64,000 bases of DNA from Parabacteroides faecis (GTDB lineage: Bacteria; Bacteroidota; Bacteroidia; Bacteroidales; Tannerellaceae). Of the stretch, positions 39,808-48,484 are shown piece after piece. Both the position numbers and the translations under genes were made by a program. Numbering within the stretch: position 1 is the first letter of the stretch; each line of letters starts with the position of its first letter. The notes beneath the pieces are model-generated. The model did no database searches, had not been told where the DNA came from, and saw only the letters and a program-made list of their open reading frames with translations. The DNA lies in assembly GCF_014647375.1 (NCBI RefSeq), contig NZ_BMPB01000015.1, forward strand, positions 62,001 to 126,000, given 5' to 3'.

Positions 39808-40491
39808 ATGACAACACTTCTGAAAATTTTATTAGCAGATGATGATCTGAAATACTCGATTCTTTTAAAGAAATTTCTGGAAAAGGAGGGTTATGAAGTA
39901 ACATATACGGGCAATGGAACGATGGCCTTGGAACAGTTTCTGGTAGTTAAACCGAATCTTGTTCTGTTAGATATTAACATGCCGGGAAAGAATGGTTTTG
40001 AAGTAGCTGAAAAGATCAGGGAGTTAGATCATAATGTCTTGATTTTTTTCTTATCCGATCGTTCGGATAAGAACGACCGGTTGATGGGGTTTAGCGTGAA
40101 AGGAAATGATTATCTGGCTAAGCCTTTTTATCCGGAGGAATTGCTGGCGCGTATCAGGGAGCGTTTTGATCAAAATCTATCTATGGGAACAGGAGATGAA
40201 CCATACTCTTTTGGTAATACGTATTTCAATTATGCAACAAATGAAATACGTACAGGTAATAGTAAAACGCTGATTACTTCCCGGCAGGCGGATATTCTTC
40301 GTCTTCTGGTACGTAACCTGAACAAGGCGGTAGATCGTAATGTTATTTTGGATCTCATATGGGGAAATAATTCATATGCCAATTCTCTTGCCCTGAATGT
40401 ACAAATCACTTATCTGAGGAGAGCTCTGAAGATGGATTTGTCTGTAGGTATTGTTTCTTTTACAAAGAAAGGGTATATGTTGAAAGGATAA
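39808..40491 (+). CDS. OmpR-family response regulator (RprY-like)
   Basis: DNA-binding partner of the kinase, 227 residues. Receiver domain with the acidic pair LADDDLKYSI, phosphoacceptor Asp55 in NLVLLDINMPGKNGFE, and the conserved Lys in DYLAKPFYPEELLARI. C-terminal winged helix: TSRQADILRLLVRNLNKAVD and NSLALNVQITYLRRALKMDL, ending in VGIVSFTKKGYMLKG. The recognition-helix segment is typical of the OmpR/PhoB group. Targets are inferred from the divergent neighbours only. Confidence 0.95.
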   Translation: MTTLLKILLADDDLKYSILLKKFLEKEGYEVTYTGNGTMALEQFLVVKPNLVLLDINMPGKNGFEVAEKIRELDHNVLIFFLSDRSDKNDRLMGFSVKGNDYLAKPFYPEELLARIRERFDQNLSMGTGDEPYSFGNTYFNYATNEIRTGNSKTLITSRQADILRLLVRNLNKAVDRNVILDLIWGNNSYANSLALNVQITYLRRALKMDLSVGIVSFTKKGYMLKG

Positions 40492-40554
40492 TATTGTTAT
40501 ATATCTGTTGAGCAAAAATGTCGTTCTAATTGTTTTATTCCTATAAAGAAATGG

Positions 40555-40562
40555 TAATTTTG
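40555..40562 (+). promoter_or_regulatory. -7 element TAATTTTG for the M48 protease gene
   Basis: TAnnTTTG match with a TTG about 22 bases upstream (40530-40532), so both parts of the Bacteroidota promoter are plausible. Confidence 0.55.
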
Positions 40563-40578
40563 TATTCGTAAAAACTAA

Positions 40579-41385
40579 ATGAGAGAGATGAAAAAGATTA
40601 CAGGTTTATTAATGGCTATGCTTCTGCTGCTGAGTGCTTGCGGAAGTGTTCCTTTGACAGGGAGAAAACAGGTATTGTTGGTTTCCGATCAGGAAGTGTT
40701 GACTTCCAGCTTAACGCAATATAGCGATTATATGAAATCAGCCACAAAGTCAACGGATAAGAATGAGAGTGCAATGGTTACCCGTGTCGGTAAAAAGATT
40801 GCCGCAGCCACAGAGGCTTATCTGAAAGCAAACGGGATGGAAAGTGAGATCAAGAATTTTCAGTGGGAGTTCAATTTGGTGAAGGATAACCAGATAAATG
40901 CTTTCTGTATGCCGGGTGGTAAGATCGTTGTTTATGAAGGTTTGATGTCTCTGGTATCGTCGGACGATGAACTGGCGGTTGTTGTTGGGCACGAAGTAGC
41001 TCATGCCGTGGCTAAGCATAGTAACGAACGAATGAGTCAACAGTTGATGGCACAGTATGGCGCGGCTATTCTGGGTCAGGCGGTAAGTAATAAGAGTGCG
41101 GCAGTACAGAATCTGGCGAATACGGTTTATGGAGTAGGGGCACAATATGGTGTTATGTTGCCATTCTCCCGCAAACATGAATCGGAAGCGGATTATATGG
41201 GATTGGTATTTATGACAATGGCCGGGTATAATCCGGATGTCGCTGTGAATTTCTGGCAAAAAATGTCTGCCGGAAAGAGCGGGGCGACTCCCGAGTTCAT
41301 GAGCACTCACCCGAGTGATGCGACCCGTATTGCAGAGATACAGCGGGCATTGCCGGAAATCAAGGCGAAGTATAAAACCAAATAA
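40579..41385 (+). CDS. M48-family metalloprotease lipoprotein (BepA/YcaL/LoiP-like)
   Basis: Zinc protease of 268 residues anchored by a lipobox (LSAC). The active site is VVVGHEVAHAVAKHSNERMS with His138-Glu139 and His142; the third ligand is the Glu of RKHESEADYMGLVFMTMAGY. C-terminal THPSDATRIAEIQRALPEIK is typical of periplasmic M48 quality-control proteases that degrade misassembled outer-membrane proteins. Two start codons are possible, ATG at 40579 or 40588; GAGAGA before the second could be its ribosome site. Behind it is a perfect terminator. Confidence 0.93.
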   Translation: MREMKKITGLLMAMLLLLSACGSVPLTGRKQVLLVSDQEVLTSSLTQYSDYMKSATKSTDKNESAMVTRVGKKIAAATEAYLKANGMESEIKNFQWEFNLVKDNQINAFCMPGGKIVVYEGLMSLVSSDDELAVVVGHEVAHAVAKHSNERMSQQLMAQYGAAILGQAVSNKSAAVQNLANTVYGVGAQYGVMLPFSRKHESEADYMGLVFMTMAGYNPDVAVNFWQKMSAGKSGATPEFMSTHPSDATRIAEIQRALPEIKAKYKTK

Positions 41386-41399
41386 AATAGGTTAAGTTT

Positions 41400-41437
41400 A
41401 AAAAGAAAGGCTATCATTTTTGATAGCCTTTCTTTTT
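41400..41437. terminator. Bidirectional terminator between M48 protease and MutS-like genes
   Basis: Perfect 17-bp stem: AAAAAGAAAGGCTATCA, TTTT loop, and its reverse complement. The stop codon of the leftward MutS-like gene lies at its right edge, so it ends both convergent transcripts. Confidence 0.9.
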
Positions 41438-43229
41438 AAACGGTTATTCCCATCTTCTTCATCAGAAAACAAGCATTCATATTTTGGGCAATGCCTTCCC
41501 GGAGTTGATAGGAGAAAGTCAGTTCTTCGTTTTTGATATCTGCCTCGAAACGGTAATTTTTTATCTGGTCGGGAAATTCTTTTTCCAGTTCACCTAATAC
41601 CAGGTCGTGTGTGGCGATGATACCGCAAGCCTGGAAAGATACCAGTTGCTTCATCAGGGCGATCGAACCTTTCTGTTTGTCGATGGAGTTGGTTCCTTTC
41701 AGGATCTCATCCAGGATGATAAATAACTGTTCGCCTTGTTGCAGGCGGTCGATAATCATCTTCAACCGTTTCAGTTCGGCAAAGAAATAAGATTCATTGC
41801 TGACCAGTGAATCGGAAGTACGCAGGCTGGTCACCATCTTTGCCGGATAGACCGTTAGTGCCTCTGCATATACCGGAGCACCTATACAAGCCAATAAATA
41901 ATTGACCCCGACAGTCCGCAGGTAAGTACTTTTTCCTGCCATATTAGCCCCGGTAATGATCAGGAACCAGGGACTTTTCTCGATCGAAATATCATTTCTG
42001 ACACAAACATCACGACGAAGAAGGGGATGTCCCAATGCTTTGCCGCTCATCTTGAAATAAGTATCTGCTATTTCCGGATAAATATAACCCGGATGATTGA
42101 ATGCGAAACCGCCTAGCGAGCTATAAGCATCGAATTTTTCCAAAGCATCGAACCACAGAGGAATATCTCCGGCATGTGTCTGTATCCAGCGTTCCAGCCT
42201 GATCGCTGTCCGGGTATCACGCAGGATGAATATATTCAGGATGATTCCCATAAAGCTGATCCGTTGGTCGAGTGCTCCGATGCAGCGGGATAACTTTTTC
42301 AGTGAACGGGAAGCTGTACCGTCCGGCCCGTTGAACCGTCCGCTGATAGTTGCCAGTTCGGATGATTTGAAAATATCACCTTCAATACTTTTGATCAGTG
42401 AAGAATAGGTGTATAGTATTTTTTCCATCTTATTCACAGAGTTGTGAAGCGTGTTGATCTGCTTGGCTCGTATATTCGAAATAAGGAATGCAATGGCAAA
42501 AAATATACCTAGCATGGCAAAAGTGACTGTTCCGGTCGATGCTCCTACGAACAGAACTGCCCATATGGCAGGGATAATCCATGTCAGGCTTTTCCAGAGC
42601 AAACTGTTGATGAATACCGGTTTATTGTCAGTTAGTGAGATCAGCGTGCGAATATCTCCCTTTTCTCCGGGATGCAGCATGCCGGTAACATAGAAATGCT
42701 GTCTTAACTGTGTCATTTCGCTTAGTTCGCGGATTCCTTCCTGCCGTTTGAGAATTTCCTCTTTGTCGGTAAGCGGGTTGGTAAACCAGTCGGCAAGCCT
42801 TTCTTTTCCCATGGAAGTGACCGTGCGGTTGATTGACTGGAAGATGGAACGATTCCCGAAAAGATCCAGGTCCAGACTGAAGGAGTGTTCTCCGCTGCTT
42901 TTTTCAGAAGCTCCGTCGAAAGCGCTGAAGTCATAATCCAGTCCTTTCATTTCATTGTTGCAGAGTGATATAAGAACGTCGGCATACGATTTTTTCGATG
43001 ATAAAAACGTATGATAGACCATTAGTCCGACGAAAGGTATAAGGAACAGGATAACTGCCCCTGTCAGCATCATCCAGCTTTCGGCCTTTAAAAACCATAT
43101 TGCTGCAATAAGTCCGGCAACGAGTAACAGGCGTATTGTTCCTATCAAATGTATTTTCTTTTTCAGATTGTCCGAGCGGCGTGTGTATGCTGCTATTGTA
43201 TCCCGATAATATTGATATACTTTTTCCAT
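41436..43229 (-). CDS. Membrane-anchored MutS-like ATPase
   Basis: Protein of 597 residues that ends in the ATPase domain of the MutS family: FLIITGANMAGKSTYLRTVG with Walker A at Gly427-Ser434, SLVSNESYFFAELKRLKMII, QLFIILDEILKGTNSIDKQK (Walker B), and ACGIIATHDLVLGELEKEFP. It lacks the MutS mismatch-binding and connector domains. Instead it has two N-terminal hydrophobic helices (about 29-47 and 51-73) and two more at about 212-250 (LTWIIPAIWAVLFVGASTGT; TFAMLGIFFAIAFLISNI), so it should sit in the inner membrane. It is widespread in Bacteroidota under the label MutS, but a mismatch-repair role is unlikely. Converges with the M48 protease gene. Confidence 0.88.
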   Translation of the reverse strand: MEKVYQYYRDTIAAYTRRSDNLKKKIHLIGTIRLLLVAGLIAAIWFLKAESWMMLTGAVILFLIPFVGLMVYHTFLSSKKSYADVLISLCNNEMKGLDYDFSAFDGASEKSSGEHSFSLDLDLFGNRSIFQSINRTVTSMGKERLADWFTNPLTDKEEILKRQEGIRELSEMTQLRQHFYVTGMLHPGEKGDIRTLISLTDNKPVFINSLLWKSLTWIIPAIWAVLFVGASTGTVTFAMLGIFFAIAFLISNIRAKQINTLHNSVNKMEKILYTYSSLIKSIEGDIFKSSELATISGRFNGPDGTASRSLKKLSRCIGALDQRISFMGIILNIFILRDTRTAIRLERWIQTHAGDIPLWFDALEKFDAYSSLGGFAFNHPGYIYPEIADTYFKMSGKALGHPLLRRDVCVRNDISIEKSPWFLIITGANMAGKSTYLRTVGVNYLLACIGAPVYAEALTVYPAKMVTSLRTSDSLVSNESYFFAELKRLKMIIDRLQQGEQLFIILDEILKGTNSIDKQKGSIALMKQLVSFQACGIIATHDLVLGELEKEFPDQIKNYRFEADIKNEELTFSYQLREGIAQNMNACFLMKKMGITV

Positions 43230-43347
43230 GCGGACAAAGATATAAAAAATGAACTTACCGGATAAGAATTGGTTATTAATAAAGAAAAGGTAACTGAATT
43301 GACCATAATTCAGGAAATCGGGGAGAATTGTTTAGCTGTGCGGTTAT

Positions 43348-43355
43348 TACCTTTG
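43348..43355 (+). promoter_or_regulatory. -7 element TACCTTTG for the phospholipase gene
   Basis: TAnnTTTG match 37 bases before the start codon. Confidence 0.6.
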
Positions 43356-43392
43356 CTCTGTTTTATAGGGTCTATACACAATAATATTATAT

Positions 43393-44232
43393 ATGAAAAG
43401 GATAACTATATTTCTGTTTGTTTTATTTATCTCCGGCTTCGTATCAGTTTTCTCCCAGGTGCTGGTCCAGGACCCCAAGATGGAATATAATGCAGACAGT
43501 GTACGTGCGGTATTGGACAAGGCTCCTTATTTTACATTATTTAAAGACAACTATTTTATCGGTGGAACGACGATCGGGCATAAACCGACCGCTGCCAATT
43601 CGGATGTCAAATTTCAATTGAGTATTGCGCAGCGGCTGACCAAAAGTAAGTTACCTTTCGATACCTATCTTTTCATCCAGTATACACAGAAAGCTTTCTG
43701 GAATGTTTTTCAGGAATCTCTTCCTATGCGCGACCTGAACTTTAATCCGGGAATAGGACTCGGACACCTGATCATCCATCATAACAAATATATAGGTAAA
43801 GGATATCTGATGCTTGAACATGAGTCGAACGGGAAAGACAGCACAGCTTCGCGTAGCTGGAATAGGGTCACATTTGCTGCAGCCGTTGTTCTCAACAAGA
43901 ATTGGGAAGCCCAGTTCAAGACCTGGATACCGATCGTCGATGGTAAGTATAACAAGGACTTGCTGAAATACAACGGTATATTCCAACTGGCAACTAATTT
44001 CCGAACGGATAATAAGCGTTTTAATTGCGGAGTGATCCTGACGAAACGTAAAACATGGTTCAGCTTTAACACGCAGATTGAACTGAGTTATAAGTTTAAT
44101 AATAATGAAAATCAATATTTCTTCCTACAATATTATAATGGCTACGGTGAAAACCTGTTGGAATATAATCAGTTCAAGAGTATGCTGCGGATCGGATTTG
44201 TGATAAAGCCGCAGGATTTCAGTATTTATTGA
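43393..44232 (+). CDS. pldA: Outer-membrane phospholipase A1 (OMPLA)
   Basis: Twelve-strand beta-barrel phospholipase of 279 residues that hydrolyses misplaced phospholipids in the outer leaflet. Signal peptide MKRITIFLFVLFISGFVSVF. Active site GYLMLEHESNGKDSTASRSW with His143 and Ser145, then Asn157 in W-N-R, the His-Ser-Asn triad of the E. coli enzyme at similar numbering. The segment PFDTYLFIQYTQKAFWNVFQ and the region FNPGIGLGHLIIHH are family strands. In E. coli activity needs dimerisation and calcium. Single gene with its own promoter. Confidence 0.93.
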   Translation: MKRITIFLFVLFISGFVSVFSQVLVQDPKMEYNADSVRAVLDKAPYFTLFKDNYFIGGTTIGHKPTAANSDVKFQLSIAQRLTKSKLPFDTYLFIQYTQKAFWNVFQESLPMRDLNFNPGIGLGHLIIHHNKYIGKGYLMLEHESNGKDSTASRSWNRVTFAAAVVLNKNWEAQFKTWIPIVDGKYNKDLLKYNGIFQLATNFRTDNKRFNCGVILTKRKTWFSFNTQIELSYKFNNNENQYFFLQYYNGYGENLLEYNQFKSMLRIGFVIKPQDFSIY

Positions 44233-44317
44233 GATTGAGTGATAGGGTTAGTTCCAATTCCATATTTTTACTGAATAGACGGACGGAAGATATTGCTTTG
44301 TTAAGATTTTTGTAAAT

Positions 44318-44409
44318 TATGAAAATCTATTTTCTTATATTATGAAACACTATTTTCACAATATATGAAAATGTCCTTTCATAATATATGGAAATAAAAT
44401 TACTGTCGT
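44318..44409. repeat. Four-unit imperfect array with exact 23-bp period
   Basis: Units begin at 44318, 44341, 44364 and 44387 with TATGAAA (the last as TATGGAA). Units 1-3 end in TTTCTTA, TTTCACA and TTTCATA, so each is a dyad TATGAAA-N6/7-TTTCATA; unit 3 is exact with a 6-base centre. Unit 4 has decayed. The array lies between the convergent pldA and DUF6078-like genes. Confidence 0.8.
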
Positions 44410-44492
44410 TTAACGATTTTAGTTGACTACTTTCTGCCTAATCAATAAAAAGGGTTGACTCGGTTTAATATGTGTAAAGGGATTTTCCTGTT

Positions 44493-44939
44493 TTATATCT
44501 TTCGATAAAGATCGTAGTATTCTACATATTCATCGAAGGCAGGTTCTTCTGTTACTCCTCTCTTATGAAATAATGTTCGTATATATTCCTGTTCATGGGG
44601 TTTGATAAGACGTTCTTTCCGGGAAAAGCGATAATAGTTCGTCTGTCCGAAATGTTCTATCATTTGTTGTTTGATAATAACAGCATCATTGTGCGGAACA
44701 CGATCGAGCAGATGAGTGATTCCTCGTGCATATTGTTCCGGTTGATCGGGAACAAAGAGCTTACAATCCTCCCCCGAAGGAGCAACATGTTTCGGGTTCA
44801 CGACTGTAACCGCTTCTCTTTCTTTTGGCATACGTAAGGCAACTTGCCGACGCAGGCATTTTTCTGCACGTAGGCATTCGCTGTTCAGACAGTGGGCGAA
44901 AGAGTATGGGAATAAGCTGTAGTCGAAATTGGGATTCAT
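44493..44939 (-). CDS. DUF6078-like protein with N-terminal Cys cluster
   Basis: Uncharacterised protein of 148 residues. The N-terminus FDYSLFPYSFAHCLNSECLR followed by A-E-K-C-L-R-R contains three regularly spaced cysteines (HC-x4-C-x5-C) suited to metal binding; the middle has VTVVNPKHVAPSGEDCKLFV with a fourth cysteine. The C-terminal half is basic with many Tyr/Arg, including FGQTNYYRFSRKERLIKPHE. I recognise the pattern of Bacteroidales DUF6078 proteins; no function is known. No signal peptide. Confidence 0.75.
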   Translation of the reverse strand: MNPNFDYSLFPYSFAHCLNSECLRAEKCLRRQVALRMPKEREAVTVVNPKHVAPSGEDCKLFVPDQPEQYARGITHLLDRVPHNDAVIIKQQMIEHFGQTNYYRFSRKERLIKPHEQEYIRTLFHKRGVTEEPAFDEYVEYYDLYRKI

Positions 44940-45035
44940 ATATTTGTCGTTTAGTTAACGAAGCAAACATACATTTTATTCCTTGATTAAACGAATTTAG
45001 GAGAAGATTATTTCATCTAAATTTTTGTACGGTTC

Positions 45036-45443
45036 TTAATCGCTTTCCTTGTAAAGCAAGAAAGCACATCCCGCCGCTGCAAATACGCTATAATCGAGTG
45101 GTGCTTTTATATTCAAAGAAAACAGCATGGCAAAAGCAAAAGTCAATAATAGAATGCCGCTAAGAAGAGCAACCAAACGTTTTTGGAAACCTATTAATAG
45201 TAATACGCCAAGTACGATTTCAGCGATTGTAGCCGTCCATGCGAACAGCGGTAACAGATATGGAGGAACCCACGGCAATAAAACTCCAGTGTAAGCAGTA
45301 AAACTTTCCATATTCCCCCAGACCACATTGTCACTTCCCAATAATGGAGTCCATAACCCTAAACGGTCTGCAACGGCTGACAGAAAGCCCAAAGCTAAAG
45401 CAATGCGTGCAAACAAAGATATATAATCTATTTTTTTAGTCAT
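45036..45443 (-). CDS. DoxX-like membrane protein
   Basis: Four-helix integral membrane protein of 135 residues, reading from ATG at 45443 (MTKKIDYISLFARIALALGF); an upstream ATG at 45503 would add 20 basic residues unlike the family. DoxX/SURF4-like features: ARIALALGFLSAVADRLGLW at the first helix, YLLPLFAWTATIAEIVLGVL and LLIGFQKRLVALLSGILLLT. Such proteins are linked to thiol redox and detoxification in other bacteria but the role of this one is unknown. Single gene left of the restriction operon. Confidence 0.88.
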   Translation of the reverse strand: MTKKIDYISLFARIALALGFLSAVADRLGLWTPLLGSDNVVWGNMESFTAYTGVLLPWVPPYLLPLFAWTATIAEIVLGVLLLIGFQKRLVALLSGILLLTFAFAMLFSLNIKAPLDYSVFAAAGCAFLLYKESD

Positions 45444-45877
45444 ATTGATAATATTCAAAGAATGATATTTAAAATCTCTCTTGATAATGATTTTCAGAAT
45501 CAAGCGGAGACCTTTTATTATAAAACGGGAGAAAGGTATTATATGTTTTGGTTAGGTTCATGAAAATGTATTATTTTTATAGCATAAGACAATTTGTAAA
45601 TTGAAGAGACATGGTTTCTTCAAAAGAAACGAGGGAGATTGTATTAAATGTGGTGTAATGGTGAATCCTTTTAGAAAAGCCATTAAGATGAATGATAGTC
45701 TTTTAGAGTAAAAAATAAACCTCCTACAAAGTAGTATTACTACGTGGGCTTAAAATAATAAAGTTTGGGGGGATAAGAATTTATATTCAATATGGGATGG
45801 AAAACCTGTATATTACGACAGGTTTGACTGAAAGTGCTTATATTTGCAAATAGACTTATAAACAATAAAAAACGAAA
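45444..45877. promoter_or_regulatory. Control region of the restriction operon, with two dyads and a -7 element
   Basis: 434 AT-rich bases without a gene. Three items stand out: a 13-bp palindrome GTAGTA-T-TACTAC (45732-45744), an inverted repeat AAACCTGT-N8-ACAGGTTT (45802-45825), and the -7 element TATATTTG (45839-45846), 31 bases before the hsdM start. The second dyad sits just upstream of the -7 element, where a bound regulator would cover the -33 region. A G6 run lies at about 45766-45771. No controller gene is encoded in the operon. Confidence 0.5.
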
Positions 45878-47377
45878 ATGATAACAGGCGAGATAAAAAA
45901 CCGTGTGGACCAGATATGGGATGCATTCTGGACAGGTGGTATCACGAACTCGATTACAATTCTGGAACAAATGACCTATTTGTTCTTTATGAAGATGTTG
46001 GATGATGCGCAGATTAAAAAAGAAGCAATAGCAAATGCATTTAAGTATCATGTTGCTCCTGAAAAGCTTATATTTAAGGATGGAAACTGGCATAATCCGG
46101 AAAGTGATAAGGACGTCCCTTATAAATCGTTGCGTTGGTCTGTTTTTAAGAATATGGATACTGTTCGTATGTTCAATACTGTTCGTAACGATGTTTTCAT
46201 TTTCATTAAAAATATTGGTGTAGGAGAGGATTCAGCTTATAGCCGTTTTATGCGAAGTGCTATTTTTCTAATCCCTAATGAACGGACTTTAGCCAAGGTT
46301 GTCGATGGTATCAACAATCTGGATATGAATAACCGCGATACGATGGGAGATGTGTATGAGTATATCCTGGGTAAAATGGCGGCAAGTGGTACCAACGGAC
46401 AGTTTCGTACACCACGGCATATCATCCGGATGATGGTGGAATTAATGAAACCGACTGTAAGAGATATCATTTGTGATCCGGCAATGGGATCAGCTGGGTT
46501 TATTGTGGAATGCGCAAAATACATCACAGAGCATTGTAAAGATGAATTGTTGAACGAAAATGCTGCTGATCATTTTAATAATGAAATGTTCAACGGGTTC
46601 GATACCGATCAAACAATGTTGCGTATTGGGGCGATGAACTTGATGTTGCATGGAGTTAATAATCCGAATATTCAATGGCGTGATTCGTTATCGTCTGATA
46701 ATACGGATGAGAATTTATATACGCTTTGTCTGGCAAATCCTCCGTTTACCGGTAGCCTTGACAATGATTCGGTGAGTAAAAGCCTGTTGGCAATTACCAA
46801 TACAAAGAAGACTGAGCTGTTGTTTGTCGCTTTGTTTTTACGTATGTTGGTAGCGGGCGGACGTTGTGCTTCGATTGTCCCTGATGGCGTATTGTTTGGC
46901 AATAGTAAAGGACATAAATCTATCCGTACAGAATTGGTAGATAAGCATCGGTTACAGGCTGTTATCTCTATGCCGGCAGGTGTTTTTCAACCTTATTCCG
47001 GGGTAAGTACGGCTATTCTGATCTTTACAAAAACAAATCTAGGAGGTACGGATAAAGTTTGGTTTTACGATATGAAAGCCGATGGTTTTACCCTCGATCA
47101 AAAACGTACTGAATGTGAAGGAAGCGATATTCCTGATGTGATAAAAAGGTTCCATAACCTTGCAGGAGAAGAATCCCGTACTCGTAAAGACCAGTCTTTC
47201 TTTGTCCCTGTAGATGATATACGTGCCAATGATTATGATCTTTCGATCAATAAGTATAAAGAAGTGGAACGGGAAAAGGTAGAGTATGAAAAACCGGAAG
47301 TGATTCTTGCACGTATTGAGAGTTTGGAGGAAGAGATTCGGCAGGCGATTGTGGATTTTAGGAAGATGATGGGATGA
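45878..47377 (+). CDS. hsdM: Type I restriction-modification methyltransferase subunit
   Basis: N6-adenine methyltransferase subunit (499 residues) that, with HsdS, protects host DNA. The helical N-terminal HsdM domain covers about 1-150 (DAFWTGGITNSITILEQMTY). SAM-binding motif I is CDPAMGSAGFIVECAKYITE starting at Asp200 (Met replaces the usual Cys), and the catalytic motif IV is N-P-P-F at Asn287 (LCLANPPFTGSLDND). The 3' end overlaps hsdS by four bases. Base composition is more AT-rich than in the flanking housekeeping genes, as expected for a transferred island. Confidence 0.97.
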   Translation: MITGEIKNRVDQIWDAFWTGGITNSITILEQMTYLFFMKMLDDAQIKKEAIANAFKYHVAPEKLIFKDGNWHNPESDKDVPYKSLRWSVFKNMDTVRMFNTVRNDVFIFIKNIGVGEDSAYSRFMRSAIFLIPNERTLAKVVDGINNLDMNNRDTMGDVYEYILGKMAASGTNGQFRTPRHIIRMMVELMKPTVRDIICDPAMGSAGFIVECAKYITEHCKDELLNENAADHFNNEMFNGFDTDQTMLRIGAMNLMLHGVNNPNIQWRDSLSSDNTDENLYTLCLANPPFTGSLDNDSVSKSLLAITNTKKTELLFVALFLRMLVAGGRCASIVPDGVLFGNSKGHKSIRTELVDKHRLQAVISMPAGVFQPYSGVSTAILIFTKTNLGGTDKVWFYDMKADGFTLDQKRTECEGSDIPDVIKRFHNLAGEESRTRKDQSFFVPVDDIRANDYDLSINKYKEVEREKVEYEKPEVILARIESLEEEIRQAIVDFRKMMG

Positions 47378-48471
47378 TGAAGGAAGGTTGGGTAAGAAAA
47401 AAGATAAAGGATATTTGTGATAAAGCTTCATCCAATATTGTTCAAAATAAGGTAATGGATAATAATGGTGATTACCCTTTATATGGAGCTAGTGGTTTTG
47501 TAAAATGTCTAGACTTTTACCATCGTGATGAACCATATATTGGTATTGTAAAAGATGGGTCTGGCGTAGGAAGAGTAAACGTATATCCTGCATATTCTTC
47601 TTTAGTTGGAACGATGCAATATGTGATACCTAAAAATGGCTTTCTATTGGGATATATAAAATATGTATTGCAAAGTTTGAATTTAGCACATTTTGCCTCA
47701 GGTGCTGCTATTCCTCATATTTATTTTAAAGATTATGGTGAATGTACAGTATTGATACCTCCCCTTTCTGAACAAGAATCTATCGTTGCAGAACTTGACA
47801 AACTAAACGAAATACTAGCAAAGAAGCAAGAACAACTTAAAGAGTTGGAGCGTCTTGGGTTGGCTATTTTTTATGATATGTTTGGAGATCCTATCCTTAA
47901 TGAAAAAAATTGGGAGATGGTTCCTTTTAGTTATGTAGGTACATTTGGTAGAGGTGTGTCAAAACATAGACCAAGAAATGCGGAGAAATTATTGGGAGGT
48001 ACAGTTCCATTAATTCAGACAGGTGATGTCGCTCGTGCCAATATGTATATAACAGAATATGTTTCAACCTATTCTGAATTTGGGGTTGCACAAAGTAAGA
48101 TTTGGAAGTCAGGTACTTTATGTATAACGATTGCTGCAACTATAGGTAAATGTGCGATATTGACATTTGATGCTTGTTTTCCAGATAGTGTTGTAGGTTT
48201 TGTTGCTAATTCAAGAGTATGCAATGAATATGTTTATTATATATTTGGAAGTATCCAAGGGGTATTGGAAGAAAATGCCCCTGCTGTAGCACAAAAAAAT
48301 ATTAATCTTGCGACTTTGAATGCTTTAAAAATCCCTCTTCCCCCTTTAGATGCTCAAAAAGAATTCGTAAATAAAATTCTTAGAATTGAAAAACAAAAAC
48401 AAAAAATAAAACAGTCCATAGTCGAAGTTCAACAGCTCTTGGACTACACCATGAATAAATATTTTGGATAA
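47374..48471 (+). CDS. hsdS: Type I restriction-modification specificity subunit
   Basis: DNA-recognition subunit of 365 residues with two target-recognition domains (TRD), at about 1-140 and 175-320, each followed by a conserved helix region: LIPPLSEQESIVAELDKLNE with ILAKKQEQLKELERLGLAIF, and IPLPPLDAQKEFVNKILRIE with a short final coil. TRD1 carries YPLYGASGFVKCLDFYHRDE, common in HsdS; TRD2 carries ARANMYITEYVSTYSEFGVA. Intact and of usual size; the recognition sequence cannot be predicted. This is the most AT-rich gene in the window. Overlaps hsdM and is 13 bases before the nuclease gene. Confidence 0.95.
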   Translation: MMKEGWVRKKIKDICDKASSNIVQNKVMDNNGDYPLYGASGFVKCLDFYHRDEPYIGIVKDGSGVGRVNVYPAYSSLVGTMQYVIPKNGFLLGYIKYVLQSLNLAHFASGAAIPHIYFKDYGECTVLIPPLSEQESIVAELDKLNEILAKKQEQLKELERLGLAIFYDMFGDPILNEKNWEMVPFSYVGTFGRGVSKHRPRNAEKLLGGTVPLIQTGDVARANMYITEYVSTYSEFGVAQSKIWKSGTLCITIAATIGKCAILTFDACFPDSVVGFVANSRVCNEYVYYIFGSIQGVLEENAPAVAQKNINLATLNALKIPLPPLDAQKEFVNKILRIEKQKQKIKQSIVEVQQLLDYTMNKYFG

Positions 48472-48484
48472 AACTTAATCAACC

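Noticed and set aside
44318..44409. CRISPR array or replication iterons
   Set aside because: There are no spacers between the units, only four units of which one is decayed, and no replication-initiator gene nearby.
45578..45877. Small gene or controller protein in front of hsdM
   Set aside because: No frame of more than a few dozen codons with a plausible start and helix-turn-helix pattern was seen; the space is better read as a control region.
47374..48471. Phase-variable hsdS shuffling locus
   Set aside because: I found no second hsdS fragment, no inverted repeats matching the TRD borders and no invertase or recombinase gene next to the operon.
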